Positions 38,807 to 49,617 of a DNA stretch of 64,000 bases are shown in pieces. Position 1 is the first letter of the stretch. Each line of letters starts with the position of its first letter. This DNA is from Pedobacter cryoconitis (GTDB lineage Bacteria; Bacteroidota; Bacteroidia; Sphingobacteriales; Sphingobacteriaceae). The stretch spans positions 1 through 64,000 of the forward strand of contig NZ_JACHCG010000002.1 of the NCBI RefSeq assembly GCF_014200595.1, given 5' to 3'. The notes below the pieces were generated by a model. The model saw only the letters and a program-made list of their open reading frames with translations, was not told the DNA's origin and made no database searches. The translations under genes and the position numbers were made by a program.

Positions 38807-40768
38807 ATGGCTAAAGCGAATCAGGGTAAACCTGTTAAAGAAAATATTGCCGTATCTGTAGATGCACCTGTCTGGATTTTTAGTTTACTGACAGACTTTG
38901 ACGTCGCTTTATTTATTTCAGGCAAACATTTTCGTTTGTATGAAAAAATGGGGGCACATCTTTTAAGTGTAAATAATACCAAAGGAACTTATTTTTCAGT
39001 ATGGGCACCGAATGCCCATGATGTATATGTGACTGGAGATTTTAACCAGTGGAAGGCAACTTCACACCGGTTATATAAACGACTGGATGAATCAGGAATA
39101 TGGGAAGGTTTTATTCCCGTAGTAGGTAAAGGAGCGGTTTATAAATATTTTATCAAGGGATTTGACGGGAAAGATTATGAAAAGGGCGATCCTTTTGCAA
39201 CCCGGTGGGAGCATCCTCCGCAAACGGCTTCAGTAGTCTGGGATACGGATTATAGCTGGAAAGATAAAGCCTGGCTAAAGAAACGTCCTGTATTAAATGC
39301 ACTGGATCAGCCAATGTCTGTTTATGAAGTCCATTTGGGCTCATGGCAACGCGATCCTTCTGAGCCAGACCGGATTTTAACTTACAAAGAAATAGCCAAT
39401 AGCCTGGTGCCTTATGTGCTGGAAATGGGCTTTACCCATGTCGAGCTGATGCCGATCATGGAATATCCTTATTATCCTTCGTGGGGGTATCAGATCACCG
39501 GATATTTTGCAGCGAGTTCCAGGCATGGAACACCACAGGAGCTGATGTATCTGATTGAACAGTTTCACAAAAATGATATTGCCGTAATTCTGGACTGGGT
39601 TCCTTCACATTTCCCTGGAGATGCGCATGGGTTGTTTCATTTCGATGGAACACATTTATATGAGCACGCGGATATGCGTAAGGGCTTTCATCCCGACTGG
39701 AAATCATATATTTTCAATTATGACAGAAATGAAGTCCGTTCTTTCCTGATTAGTAATGCCATGTACTGGCTGGATCAGTTTCATGCAGATGGTTTACGTG
39801 TAGATGCGGTAGCTTCGATGTTATATTTTGATTTCTCCCGGAAAGCTGGAGATGCCGCAACGAATGAATTTGGGGGTTCAGAAAATCTGGGTGCGATCCA
39901 GTTTCTAAAAGATCTGAATGAATCTATTTATACAAATTTTAAAGGTGTACATACGATTGCTGAAGAAAGCAGTACTTATCCGGGGGTAACACATCCGGTA
40001 GCTGAAGGAGGCCTGGGTTTTGGAATGAAATGGATGATGGGCTGGATGAATGATACGCTGAAGTATTTCAAAACTGATCCGATAGACAGAAAGTATAATC
40101 ATCATCAGCTGACTTTTAGTATTACCTATGCATTTTCTGAGAAGTTTATGCTGCCATTTTCTCATGATGAGGTGGTGCATGGTAAATCTTCTATGATCTA
40201 TAAAATGCCGGGTGATGAGTGGAGAAAACATGCAAATCTGCGTCTTTTATATGCTTATATGTTTACCCAGCCTGGTACGAAACTTCTTTTTATGGGGAAT
40301 GAGTTTGCACAGAACGGAGAATGGAATTTTACCAATTCACTGGACTGGGATTTGTTGCGTTATAAGTCCCATTCAGGGATGCAGACTTATGTGAAGGCAC
40401 TCAATAAGTTATACCGGACAGAACCCGGACTGCACGATTTTAATTTTTCTGCTGAAGGGTTTGAATGGATCAGCGCTGATGATAGCGATCATTCTATTTA
40501 TGTGTATACGCGTAAAGGGCATAAAGCAAAAGATACACTGATTATAATTTTAAATATGACCCCTGTTTACAGGCAGAATTATAAAATAGGTTTGCCGTTT
40601 AAAGCGTCGTGGAAAGAAATCTTCAATAGTGATGCGACGGAGTATTTTGGTAGTGGTAAACTCAATACGACTGCTTTTTTGCCAGAAGCGGCTTCGGTGA
40701 ATGGACGGGAGTATTCTGTTTCGATTAATATAGCTCCCTTAGGCGCAATGATACTAAAAACGGTATAA
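38807..40768 (+). CDS. glgB: 1,4-alpha-glucan branching enzyme
   Basis: 653 residues. A CBM48 domain (YVTGDFNQWKATSH near 90) precedes the GH13 barrel with DGLRVDAV (nucleophile Asp333), TIAEESS (Glu386) and PFSHDEVVHGKS. It makes alpha-1,6 branches in glycogen. The N-terminus is shorter than in the Escherichia coli enzyme, lacking the extra N1 domain. Second gene of the GH31-glgB-acetyltransferase run, followed after 3 bases. Confidence 0.95.
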   Translation: MAKANQGKPVKENIAVSVDAPVWIFSLLTDFDVALFISGKHFRLYEKMGAHLLSVNNTKGTYFSVWAPNAHDVYVTGDFNQWKATSHRLYKRLDESGIWEGFIPVVGKGAVYKYFIKGFDGKDYEKGDPFATRWEHPPQTASVVWDTDYSWKDKAWLKKRPVLNALDQPMSVYEVHLGSWQRDPSEPDRILTYKEIANSLVPYVLEMGFTHVELMPIMEYPYYPSWGYQITGYFAASSRHGTPQELMYLIEQFHKNDIAVILDWVPSHFPGDAHGLFHFDGTHLYEHADMRKGFHPDWKSYIFNYDRNEVRSFLISNAMYWLDQFHADGLRVDAVASMLYFDFSRKAGDAATNEFGGSENLGAIQFLKDLNESIYTNFKGVHTIAEESSTYPGVTHPVAEGGLGFGMKWMMGWMNDTLKYFKTDPIDRKYNHHQLTFSITYAFSEKFMLPFSHDEVVHGKSSMIYKMPGDEWRKHANLRLLYAYMFTQPGTKLLFMGNEFAQNGEWNFTNSLDWDLLRYKSHSGMQTYVKALNKLYRTEPGLHDFNFSAEGFEWISADDSDHSIYVYTRKGHKAKDTLIIILNMTPVYRQNYKIGLPFKASWKEIFNSDATEYFGSGKLNTTAFLPEAASVNGREYSVSINIAPLGAMILKTV

Positions 40769-40771
40769 CAA

Positions 40772-41299
40772 ATGGAGCGCTGGATAGAAACGGAAAGGTT
40801 GATACTCAGAGAATATGTGGAAGCAGACTGGAAGGCCATTCATGAATACGCAAGCCAGGAGGAAATCCTGGTTTACGAAAACTGGGGGCCCAATAGTGTT
40901 GCTGATACTAAAGAATTTATACAGAATGCACTGAAATTGAAAGAAGTTGTACCCAGAACCAGCTTTGAATTAGCCATTGTACTGAAAGAAGAAAACAGGC
41001 TGATTGGGGGTTGTGGTTTTAGATTTGACAAGCAGGAAGCGCATAAAGGAAATTTAGGTTATATCATTAACCCATCCTATTGGAGAATGGGTTATGCTAA
41101 AGAAGCTACAAATGCTTTGATTCAATTTGTAGCTTCCGAATTAAGCGTAAAGACTATTGAGGCAACTTGTGATGTTTTAAACCTCGCCTCTCAGGCAGTG
41201 TTAAAGCATTGTGGCTTTTTCAGGATCAGGCTGATTAAGCAACATTTTGAGATGAAAGGAAGAATCAGGGATACTTTCGTTTACGAGAAAAATACTTAG
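40772..41299 (+). CDS. GNAT family N-acetyltransferase, RimJ/RimL type
   Basis: 175 residues. The opening IETERLILREYVEADW is typical of RimJ/RimL-like acetyltransferases; the acetyl-CoA loop appears as INPSYWRMGYAKEAT and the end as NLASQAVLKHCGF. It acetylates an amino group of a protein or small molecule; the substrate cannot be told. It probably shares the glgB transcript. Its 3' end overlaps the convergent PepSY gene by 35 bases. Confidence 0.88.
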   Translation: MERWIETERLILREYVEADWKAIHEYASQEEILVYENWGPNSVADTKEFIQNALKLKEVVPRTSFELAIVLKEENRLIGGCGFRFDKQEAHKGNLGYIINPSYWRMGYAKEATNALIQFVASELSVKTIEATCDVLNLASQAVLKHCGFFRIRLIKQHFEMKGRIRDTFVYEKNT

Positions 41300-42389
41300 T
41301 CCGCTGCTTTCTCCACCATAACATAAAACCTGTAATTGATAATAAACCGGGTAACAGACCTATCAATACATACAATGTTTTAACAGGGATACCACCGAAA
41401 TTACCTGTGTGCAATGGGAAAAAAGTAAGTTCAGTTTTCTCCCACAGGCTTTTTTTATCTATAGTTTTAAGTGCTGTCTGCTGACCGGTTGCTGCATCAA
41501 AAGAAATAGAATTTCCACCCTGAAACAGCGGATTCTGTTCTTTGAGTGTACCGCTGACTTTGAAGTCACTACCGGGCTGCGTAGGTAAATAAACACTTAA
41601 GGGGATTAAACCGGGCATTTTCTGATAAGCCTGATTTAACAAATTTTCTAAAGACTGTTTTGCTAAAGTATTAGCAGGACAGGGGATCATTTGTTTCTGC
41701 CAGTAGTGCTGGTCAAAAGCAAAAATGTTCATCCAGAATCCGGTGAAAAAGATGATCAGGTTAAAAGCCAGTGACCAGACCCCAACTATCCGGTGTAAAC
41801 CTGAGGCTATAGTATTCTTGTTTTTCCAGTTAATTCCTACCCTGAAAGTTAATACCTTCCAGATATATTTCCTGTAAACAATCAGACCTGTCAGGATAGA
41901 AATCAGCATGGTGATCCCAAATACTGTGGCCATTAAAAGTCCGGGTAAGCCCAGCTGGAAACTCCAGTGAAACTGGATGAGCCAATGCATAAAGCCAGTA
42001 TTGAAATCTTTCAGGTTCCCCGCTCTTAATACTTTCCCTGTATAAGGGTTTATGCTCACCATTCCCAGATCATAAGTACTGATTTTACCATCATTCTGGT
42101 ATAACCTGAATTCATAAGCCCGGTCTGGAGCTGCATCCGGATTAAGCCAGGCTATCCCTTTGATATGGGGATGGCTGCGGGTAATTGTCCGGTAAAAACT
42201 ATCCAGTGGTAAAGGTTTTCCTACAGGTTTTACGGTTAATAACTTTGCATGCACTGCCTGATCTATTTCCTTCAGAAATACCAGGCCAGACCCGCTTATT
42301 CCCAGTAAAAGCAGGAATAAGCCGGTAACCAGGCCCAGCCAGCTGTGGATCGAAAAGAGCACAACCCGTGTTAGATTTAGCTTTCTCAT
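41265..42389 (-). CDS. PepSY-associated membrane protein, iron-uptake linked
   Basis: 374 residues with four membrane helices (near 10-32, about 150-172, about 196-222 and about 335-360) and PepSY-type periplasmic segments. Such PiuB-like proteins usually accompany TonB-dependent siderophore receptors and may reduce or release the metal. It starts within the stop region of the receptor gene (4-base overlap), so the two are translationally coupled. Confidence 0.88.
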   Translation of the reverse strand: MRKLNLTRVVLFSIHSWLGLVTGLFLLLLGISGSGLVFLKEIDQAVHAKLLTVKPVGKPLPLDSFYRTITRSHPHIKGIAWLNPDAAPDRAYEFRLYQNDGKISTYDLGMVSINPYTGKVLRAGNLKDFNTGFMHWLIQFHWSFQLGLPGLLMATVFGITMLISILTGLIVYRKYIWKVLTFRVGINWKNKNTIASGLHRIVGVWSLAFNLIIFFTGFWMNIFAFDQHYWQKQMIPCPANTLAKQSLENLLNQAYQKMPGLIPLSVYLPTQPGSDFKVSGTLKEQNPLFQGGNSISFDAATGQQTALKTIDKKSLWEKTELTFFPLHTGNFGGIPVKTLYVLIGLLPGLLSITGFMLWWRKQRTKYFSRKRKYP

Positions 42390-44752
42390 TGAATCAGGTA
42401 GCTTATACCTAATCGGTAATTTAATGGATCACCTAAGCCACCGGTAACTGTACTTGACCTGCTGCCTGTGAAGTAACGTTTATCGGTTAAATTATAAGCG
42501 TTCAGCTGGATGTTGTATTTTCCTTTGCGGTAGTTAAGTGCAGCATCAAAAACTGTGTAAGAAGGGAATACAAAATTCTGATTGGTAATCTGGCCAACCT
42601 GATCACTTACATACCGCACACCAGCAGCTATCCCCACTCCTTTAACTGCCCCTTTTGCTATAGTATATTTAAGCCATAAATTGGCGATATGCTTTGGTGC
42701 ATTGCTAAAGCGGTCACCCTTTTTACCAAAGGTACTTGTACTTAAAATCACGTGATCGTTATAAGCATATCCGGCGATGACATTGAAATTCTGAATAGTA
42801 CCTGTAGCTGAAAATTCTATCCCGTTACTTCTTGTTCCTTTCAAAGCTTCCTGACGATGAGAATTCTCTTCTGTAGGTGCTGAGGCGAGGATGTTTGCAT
42901 ACCTGATCTGGTAAACAGCTACGCTGGTTGACAGTGCATTGTTAAAGAAATCACCTTTATACCCGATTTCATATTGGGTCGCTCTGCGGGTAGGGAATGG
43001 CCCTCCTGATAATACATTGTTAGAAGTCTGCGGGTTAAACGATTTTAAGAAGCTTGCATAAACAGAAATATTAGTGGCTGGTAAGTAGACTAACCCGGTA
43101 CGCGGGATCAGCCCTGAGGCCTGTAATTCATCTCCCTGTTTATTATCCTTTGCTGAAAGGGGTGTTTCTTTTGCGTTATAGGAATCATAGCGGAGTGATA
43201 ACAATGCTTTTATCTTTTCACCGATGCTGATCTGATCCTGAACATATACTCCGATAAGGTTTGTGATCCTTTTATTGTCATCCGATTCCTGCGCTTTAAC
43301 GGACGCTGCGGGTGGGTCCTGATCATATGTCGGGTTAAAGATAGAAATGCGTGTAGCGGGCTTATATTGATAGTCATTTTTAGTCCAGCCGTAGCGGTTA
43401 TAATCAACTCCTGTAATAATATTATGTTTGAGTGGTCCGGTATTGGTTTGATAAGCTAAATAAGCTGTGGTCTGCAAACTAAAACGACTGGTTTCCCAAT
43501 CCTGATATCCTCTGCTGATTGAATCATTTCTAATTTTCCCTACTGGAATGTGATCTGTATAATCCAGTTTGCTGTTCACTGCGCGGTGTACGGCTGTCAA
43601 TTTCAATTTATCGTTAAATTGATGGTTAAAGGTCAGTGTGGCTGATACATTATCTGTTTTTCCGTAATCGGTTGGACTTTGTACGGTCAGGTTATTCGGA
43701 TAGTAGTTGAAATCAAAGGTTCCATCTGCATTTGTCTTAATATAAGTACCGTTATCGTATTGCTGATTCGTTTTTTGGTGTGCATAATTGATCTCCAGGT
43801 TTAAATCAGTACGCGCAGAGAACAGATAGGTAAGCGAAGGTGCGATGAATATGTTTTCTTTATCCTGATAGTCTCTGAAGCTTTTTGATTTATCATACCC
43901 GATGATTGCACGGTAAAGTAATTTCTTGTTTTTAGACAATGGCCCGGTTAAATCGGCTGATAGCCTTTTGAAATCCCAGCTGCCTATAGCCAGATCAAAT
44001 TCATAGCGTTCTTTGGCCTGAGGTTTTTTAGTCACGAAATTAACGACCCCACCTGGCGAGCCTTCACTAAATAATGCTCCTGATGGCCCGCGTAGTAGTT
44101 CTACATTTTCAATGTTATATAATAAGGGTTGCTGACTCCATAGATATAAATTTCCCCGGATCCCGTTGTATAAAAGGAAACTGGCATCGGTAGGAGAGTA
44201 AGCTGTAAAACCACGGATACTAAAAGAACCGCTGCCATTGTTGGCTTTCATTCCGGTAAATGAGTTGGAGATTTCGTTCAGGGTAAATGCCTGACGGTCT
44301 TTAATCAGTGAATTGGAAACGATTTGTACGGACTGCGGAGTGGTTAATAATGGAATGTCTATCCTGGTGGATGTATTGGATTTTGTAATTTTATAGCGGT
44401 TTTTAACTGCGCTGACTGCAACCTCATTCAATTCCTGCCTGCTTTTTGAAAGCTGGAAATTGAGTTTCAGCTTTTTTCCGGGTTCAATGACCAGGTTTTG
44501 CCTGGTCGCTGTATAACCTACGTTAGAAACAATTAAGACATAAGTCCCTGCCGGAATGGTCTTGAAGCTGAAATTTCCATTCTCATCAGTTATTGTTTTG
44601 AGTCTGGTGTTTTGAAAGACAACGTTTGCGCCGGGAATAGGCTCATTGTCAAAAGAAATGATATTGCCATGTAATGATCCTGAAAGGGACTGGGCAGTAA
44701 GTTTGTAGGTCGTGAAAAGTAGAAATATAAAAAAGAAAACCTTGATTTTCAT
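42386..44752 (-). CDS. TonB-dependent siderophore receptor
   Basis: 788 residues. A signal peptide (about 1-20) is followed by a carboxypeptidase-regulatory-like domain (SFDNEPIPGANVVFQNT), a plug domain (TPQSVQIVSNSLIKDR, then FSIRGF and LLRGPSGALFSEGSPGG) and a 22-strand type barrel. The QSVQIV and RGPSGALF signatures are those of ferric-siderophore receptors. It imports a chelate across the outer membrane with TonB energy. It sits between a small Cys protein and the PepSY protein on the minus strand. The 185-base leader between it and the Cys protein gene shows no riboswitch that I recognise. Confidence 0.93.
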   Translation of the reverse strand: MKIKVFFFIFLLFTTYKLTAQSLSGSLHGNIISFDNEPIPGANVVFQNTRLKTITDENGNFSFKTIPAGTYVLIVSNVGYTATRQNLVIEPGKKLKLNFQLSKSRQELNEVAVSAVKNRYKITKSNTSTRIDIPLLTTPQSVQIVSNSLIKDRQAFTLNEISNSFTGMKANNGSGSFSIRGFTAYSPTDASFLLYNGIRGNLYLWSQQPLLYNIENVELLRGPSGALFSEGSPGGVVNFVTKKPQAKERYEFDLAIGSWDFKRLSADLTGPLSKNKKLLYRAIIGYDKSKSFRDYQDKENIFIAPSLTYLFSARTDLNLEINYAHQKTNQQYDNGTYIKTNADGTFDFNYYPNNLTVQSPTDYGKTDNVSATLTFNHQFNDKLKLTAVHRAVNSKLDYTDHIPVGKIRNDSISRGYQDWETSRFSLQTTAYLAYQTNTGPLKHNIITGVDYNRYGWTKNDYQYKPATRISIFNPTYDQDPPAASVKAQESDDNKRITNLIGVYVQDQISIGEKIKALLSLRYDSYNAKETPLSAKDNKQGDELQASGLIPRTGLVYLPATNISVYASFLKSFNPQTSNNVLSGGPFPTRRATQYEIGYKGDFFNNALSTSVAVYQIRYANILASAPTEENSHRQEALKGTRSNGIEFSATGTIQNFNVIAGYAYNDHVILSTSTFGKKGDRFSNAPKHIANLWLKYTIAKGAVKGVGIAAGVRYVSDQVGQITNQNFVFPSYTVFDAALNYRKGKYNIQLNAYNLTDKRYFTGSRSSTVTGGLGDPLNYRLGISYLIQ

Positions 44753-44937
44753 ATGCTTTTAATGGTTTTGTTATAGGATCAGCATTTGAGCTGGCCTGTA
44801 GCATTGTATATATTCGGACATATAACCGGAAGAAAGCCGGCTATTTTGCTGTTTGAAATGCAGCGCATAGCAACCCGTATCCGGACAACGGAATTAATTC
44901 GCGTTATTCAGAGATAAACAGGGTATACCAATAAAGA

Positions 44938-45321
44938 TTAAGAGAAAGTTACCTGTGGTGGTCTGAAGATATCGTTATGAAAAGAGGAAGGTTTGAAATG
45001 GAGATAAAACCGGTTGAAATTATCCTTTTGTGCGGCTGCAAGAAAACCTGTAAACTTAAGTTTGTTCAGTTTGCAGAAAAATAAGATGTTTGTGTTTTCC
45101 TGATTCTGATTTCTTTGCTTTTGCTCATTGTCTTCGGCCAGTTTTAACTTTCTAGCTAAAATACACCTGCCGTTACAATGCATTTCAGGCCTGTTTTTAT
45201 TCTCGCAAAGCACAGTTGAAATATAGCGCTCATTCATTTTAAAAGATAGCGTGACCCACAATTTATTAAAGGATTGTGAGGCAATGATAACGAGTAATAA
45301 AATGCAGACTGATCTTCTCAA
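44938..45321 (-). CDS. Small cysteine-motif protein upstream of the TonB receptor
   Basis: 127 residues. An N-terminal hydrophobic segment (about 4-22) suggests export or anchoring. The motif CENKNRPEMHCNGRCILARKL (Cys at about 39, 49 and 53) resembles a metal or redox site and I have seen similar short proteins near TonB receptors in Bacteroidota. The middle is a Gln/Asn/Lys-rich linker and the C-terminus has His and aromatic residues. Function is unknown; a link to iron or copper is inferred from the neighbours. A full -33/-7 promoter lies directly upstream, so this is probably the first gene of the receptor transcript. Confidence 0.75.
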   Translation of the reverse strand: MRRSVCILLLVIIASQSFNKLWVTLSFKMNERYISTVLCENKNRPEMHCNGRCILARKLKLAEDNEQKQRNQNQENTNILFFCKLNKLKFTGFLAAAQKDNFNRFYLHFKPSSFHNDIFRPPQVTFS

Positions 45322-45345
45322 TGACTATGCTTTTTTAATATCCCG

Positions 45346-45376
45346 CAAATGTAGCCATATTAAAGCGGTTGAGCAA
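45346..45376 (-). promoter_or_regulatory. Promoter of the Cys protein / TonB receptor unit
   Basis: On the minus strand TTG (45374-45376), 20 bases, then TACATTTG (45346-45353). It matches the phylum consensus exactly in both boxes and spacing, predicting a leader of about 18 bases. Confidence 0.7.
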
Positions 45377-45455
45377 TTTCAGGTATGATGTTGTCCGCTT
45401 CGGGACTGAAATGTTTTATCAGATTGGGCTAAAGATGCACCTTTGCCTAAAATAA

Positions 45456-46547
45456 ATGAGAGACCTGTTTTTTATCCTGACTATATTTGCTCCAATGAAA
45501 ACGACGCTGCCCACGAAAAATATACTAAAAGTAAGCTGTTGTATTTCTTTGGTTATCTGCGTGTTTTCCTTTAGTTCTGCTTTTATGGAGGGGGAGGCTG
45601 TTCAGGGGGCACTATACCGGTCATTGATCTCTTTTTTTCTGCTGATGCTGATTAGTATCGTGAATACTTGTTTGCTGCTGATTTTCAGGAAAGAGAATGA
45701 TACGACCGGGCGCAATTGTTCGGTGTGGTTTTACATTTCAAGTTTCCTGATCAGTACGCTGGTGATGTGGACGGTGTATAATCTTCAAAATTACCTGGTT
45801 CAACAAGGAATCTCAGCAAAAATGATTGTGGTGAGAGTTAAAGGGGATATCATCTATCTTTATATCTTACTACAGGGATTATTTATCAATAGTATATTAC
45901 TGCTGCTGCAAAATTTTATTATTATACAGGATGCCAATAATAAGGCACAGCTAGAGAATTCACGTTTAAGTGCGGCAAGCTCGGAAGCAGCCTACCAATT
46001 GTTACAGCAGCAGATTCAACCTCATTTTTTATTTAATGCACTCAATATTCTGAAGTCACTGATTAAAAAGAGCCCGGAAAGGGCAGAAGATTACCTGCTG
46101 CGGTTGTCGGACTTTTTAAGAGTATCGGTGTCGGGAAATAAACGTGGACTGGCCACGCTGAATGAAGAAATGAAATTAGGGATAGACTATCTGGAAATGC
46201 AGAAAGTCCGCTTTGGTGAAGCTTTGCAGTTCTCTTTTGAAATCACAAAATCAGATAGATTCTTACCAGTTTTCTCCTTACAGCCGCTGCTGGAAAATGC
46301 GATTAAGCACAATGAGCTTACTGATGAAGATCCTTTGGTTATTGAAATCAGGCAGGAAGGTGATTTTATTATTGTACTTAACAATGTGAAGTTAAGAGCT
46401 GTGACTGAACATTCCACAGGAAGTGGTTTAGCGAATCTTGCAGAAAGGTATAAGTTGTTATCAGGTGATGAGATTGATATCAAAGATGATGGTCAATTCT
46501 TTTCAGTGCGTTTAAAAATTTTAGAAAATGAAGATCGTAATTATTGA
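45456..46547 (+). CDS. LytS/YehU-type sensor histidine kinase
   Basis: 363 residues. Four to five hydrophobic segments fill the first 160 residues, followed by a short coiled coil and the His_kinase domain with QQQIQPHFLFNALN (phospho-accepting His190) and a C-terminal ATPase domain (LQPLLENAIKHN, then GSGLANL). There is no separate sensor domain, so the membrane part probably senses. A later start at Met14 is possible. It overlaps the response-regulator gene by 20 bases, forming a typical pair. Confidence 0.92.
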   Translation: MRDLFFILTIFAPMKTTLPTKNILKVSCCISLVICVFSFSSAFMEGEAVQGALYRSLISFFLLMLISIVNTCLLLIFRKENDTTGRNCSVWFYISSFLISTLVMWTVYNLQNYLVQQGISAKMIVVRVKGDIIYLYILLQGLFINSILLLLQNFIIIQDANNKAQLENSRLSAASSEAAYQLLQQQIQPHFLFNALNILKSLIKKSPERAEDYLLRLSDFLRVSVSGNKRGLATLNEEMKLGIDYLEMQKVRFGEALQFSFEITKSDRFLPVFSLQPLLENAIKHNELTDEDPLVIEIRQEGDFIIVLNNVKLRAVTEHSTGSGLANLAERYKLLSGDEIDIKDDGQFFSVRLKILENEDRNY

Positions 46548-47289
46548 GGATGAAAAATTAACTGCTGAGGATCTTGCGGATGTGATTTTAAAATTACAGC
46601 CCGATGCGCAGCTGGTCGCTTTTCTGAAGTCTGTTAAAGAAGCTGTAGCTTATTTTCAAAATGCACCTGCACCGGACCTGATTTTTAGTGATATTCAGTT
46701 AGGAGATGGGGTGAGCTTTGATATTTTTAAAGCTGTAAATATCACTGCGCCTATAATTTTTTGTACTGCTTATGATGAATATGCTTTAAACGCTTTCAAA
46801 ACAAATGGTATTGACTACATTTTAAAGCCTTTCACAGAAGTATCCATTGCTCAGGCTTTGAATAAATACCACGCTTTACGCAGAGGTTTTTCTGAACAGC
46901 GTGTATCTTATGATGCGCTTTTTGATCTTTTTGTGAACAAGATGCCACAAAAGACTTCTTCCATATTAGTCACTTATAAAGACAAGATTATACCCATTAA
47001 AACTGATCACATTGCTTTGTTTTATATCGCAAATGAAGAAACCAGGCTGTTGACATTTGATCAGCAGGGTTATATGCTGAATAAGAAGCTGGAAGAGCTG
47101 GAGAAATTGTCTGGTGATGATTTTTTCAGAGTCAACCGTCAATACCTGGTGAACAGAAAAGCGGTCAAAGATGCGGCCCATTTTTTCTCCCGTAAGCTGG
47201 TGATCAACCTTTCGGTTTCCTTCAAGGAGACGATCACGATCAGCAAAGAAAAGACTCCTCAGTTTCTGGATTGGCTGGCTAGAAAATAG
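46528..47289 (+). CDS. LytTR family response regulator
   Basis: 253 residues. The receiver domain has the phosphorylation site Asp55 (LIFSDIQLGDG) and KPF near residue 111; the C-terminal LytTR domain has DFFRVNRQYLVNRKAV. It binds DNA direct repeats when phosphorylated by the preceding LytS-type kinase. Target genes cannot be told; the nearby TonB unit and the downstream small gene are candidates by position only. Confidence 0.93.
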   Translation: MKIVIIEDEKLTAEDLADVILKLQPDAQLVAFLKSVKEAVAYFQNAPAPDLIFSDIQLGDGVSFDIFKAVNITAPIIFCTAYDEYALNAFKTNGIDYILKPFTEVSIAQALNKYHALRRGFSEQRVSYDALFDLFVNKMPQKTSSILVTYKDKIIPIKTDHIALFYIANEETRLLTFDQQGYMLNKKLEELEKLSGDDFFRVNRQYLVNRKAVKDAAHFFSRKLVINLSVSFKETITISKEKTPQFLDWLARK

Positions 47290-47461
47290 TGACATGTTTA
47301 CCGGTTATTTTTGACTGTTCACCGCCATTTTTGTGCGCTTCGGCCTGAAATGCCTTTGGATAGTTGATTTGTTACCTCATCTTTAGCTTAGCAGTTTCTA
47401 CCAGACCACGGCAAATTATTTGTCAGTAATGTCTGAATCTTGAACTATTTAACTATAAGTG

Positions 47462-47698
47462 ATGAATGTAATTATATTTAAAACATCAGTCCAGGACAAA
47501 GATGATCTGGATTGTTTAAGGCCAGCACTCAATGCCTTTTTAGGTGAAAAGAACTGGACATTCGATTTAGAAGATGTGGATAAAATTCTGAGAGTAGTGA
47601 GCCCGGTGATTTGTACAATAGCAGTAGAACAATTGCTGTTGGAAAAAGGATTTTTATGTATAGAAATGCCTTATTCTCTGGATGAGTTTAATACTTAA
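47462..47698 (+). CDS. Small HMA-like fold protein lacking the metal cysteines
   Basis: 78 residues from the ATG (a GTG directly before it is also in frame). The layout VIIFKTSV, a helix, WTFDLEDVDKILRV, a helix and GFLCIEM gives the beta-alpha-beta-beta-alpha-beta order of heavy-metal-associated domains, but the CxxC metal motif is absent. Short proteins of this kind with a DLED-x-DKILR core are, in my recollection, frequent in Bacteroidota; their function is not established. It stands 170 bases after the LytTR gene. Confidence 0.65.
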   Translation: MNVIIFKTSVQDKDDLDCLRPALNAFLGEKNWTFDLEDVDKILRVVSPVICTIAVEQLLLEKGFLCIEMPYSLDEFNT

Positions 47699-47706
47699 AA
47701 CCAGAA

Positions 47707-47732
47707 AGGGATCTTCCTTGCGGAAAATCCCT
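47707..47732. terminator. Hairpin between two convergent genes
   Basis: AGGGATCTTCC / GGAAAATCCCT with a TTGC loop, one C-A mismatch. There is no T-run on the plus side. It lies between the HMA-like gene and gapA, which converge, and is a plausible but imperfect terminator. Confidence 0.35.
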
Positions 47733-47766
47733 GTTCTAACTACCTATGAATCTGTGTAAACAGATA

Positions 47767-49616
<1,850 letters not shown>

Positions 49617-49617
49617 G

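Noticed and set aside
44753..44937. Riboswitch in the TonB receptor leader
   Set aside because: The 185-base leader has a few short complementary pieces (CCGG...CCGG) but none of the cobalamin or other riboswitch motifs that I could recognise.
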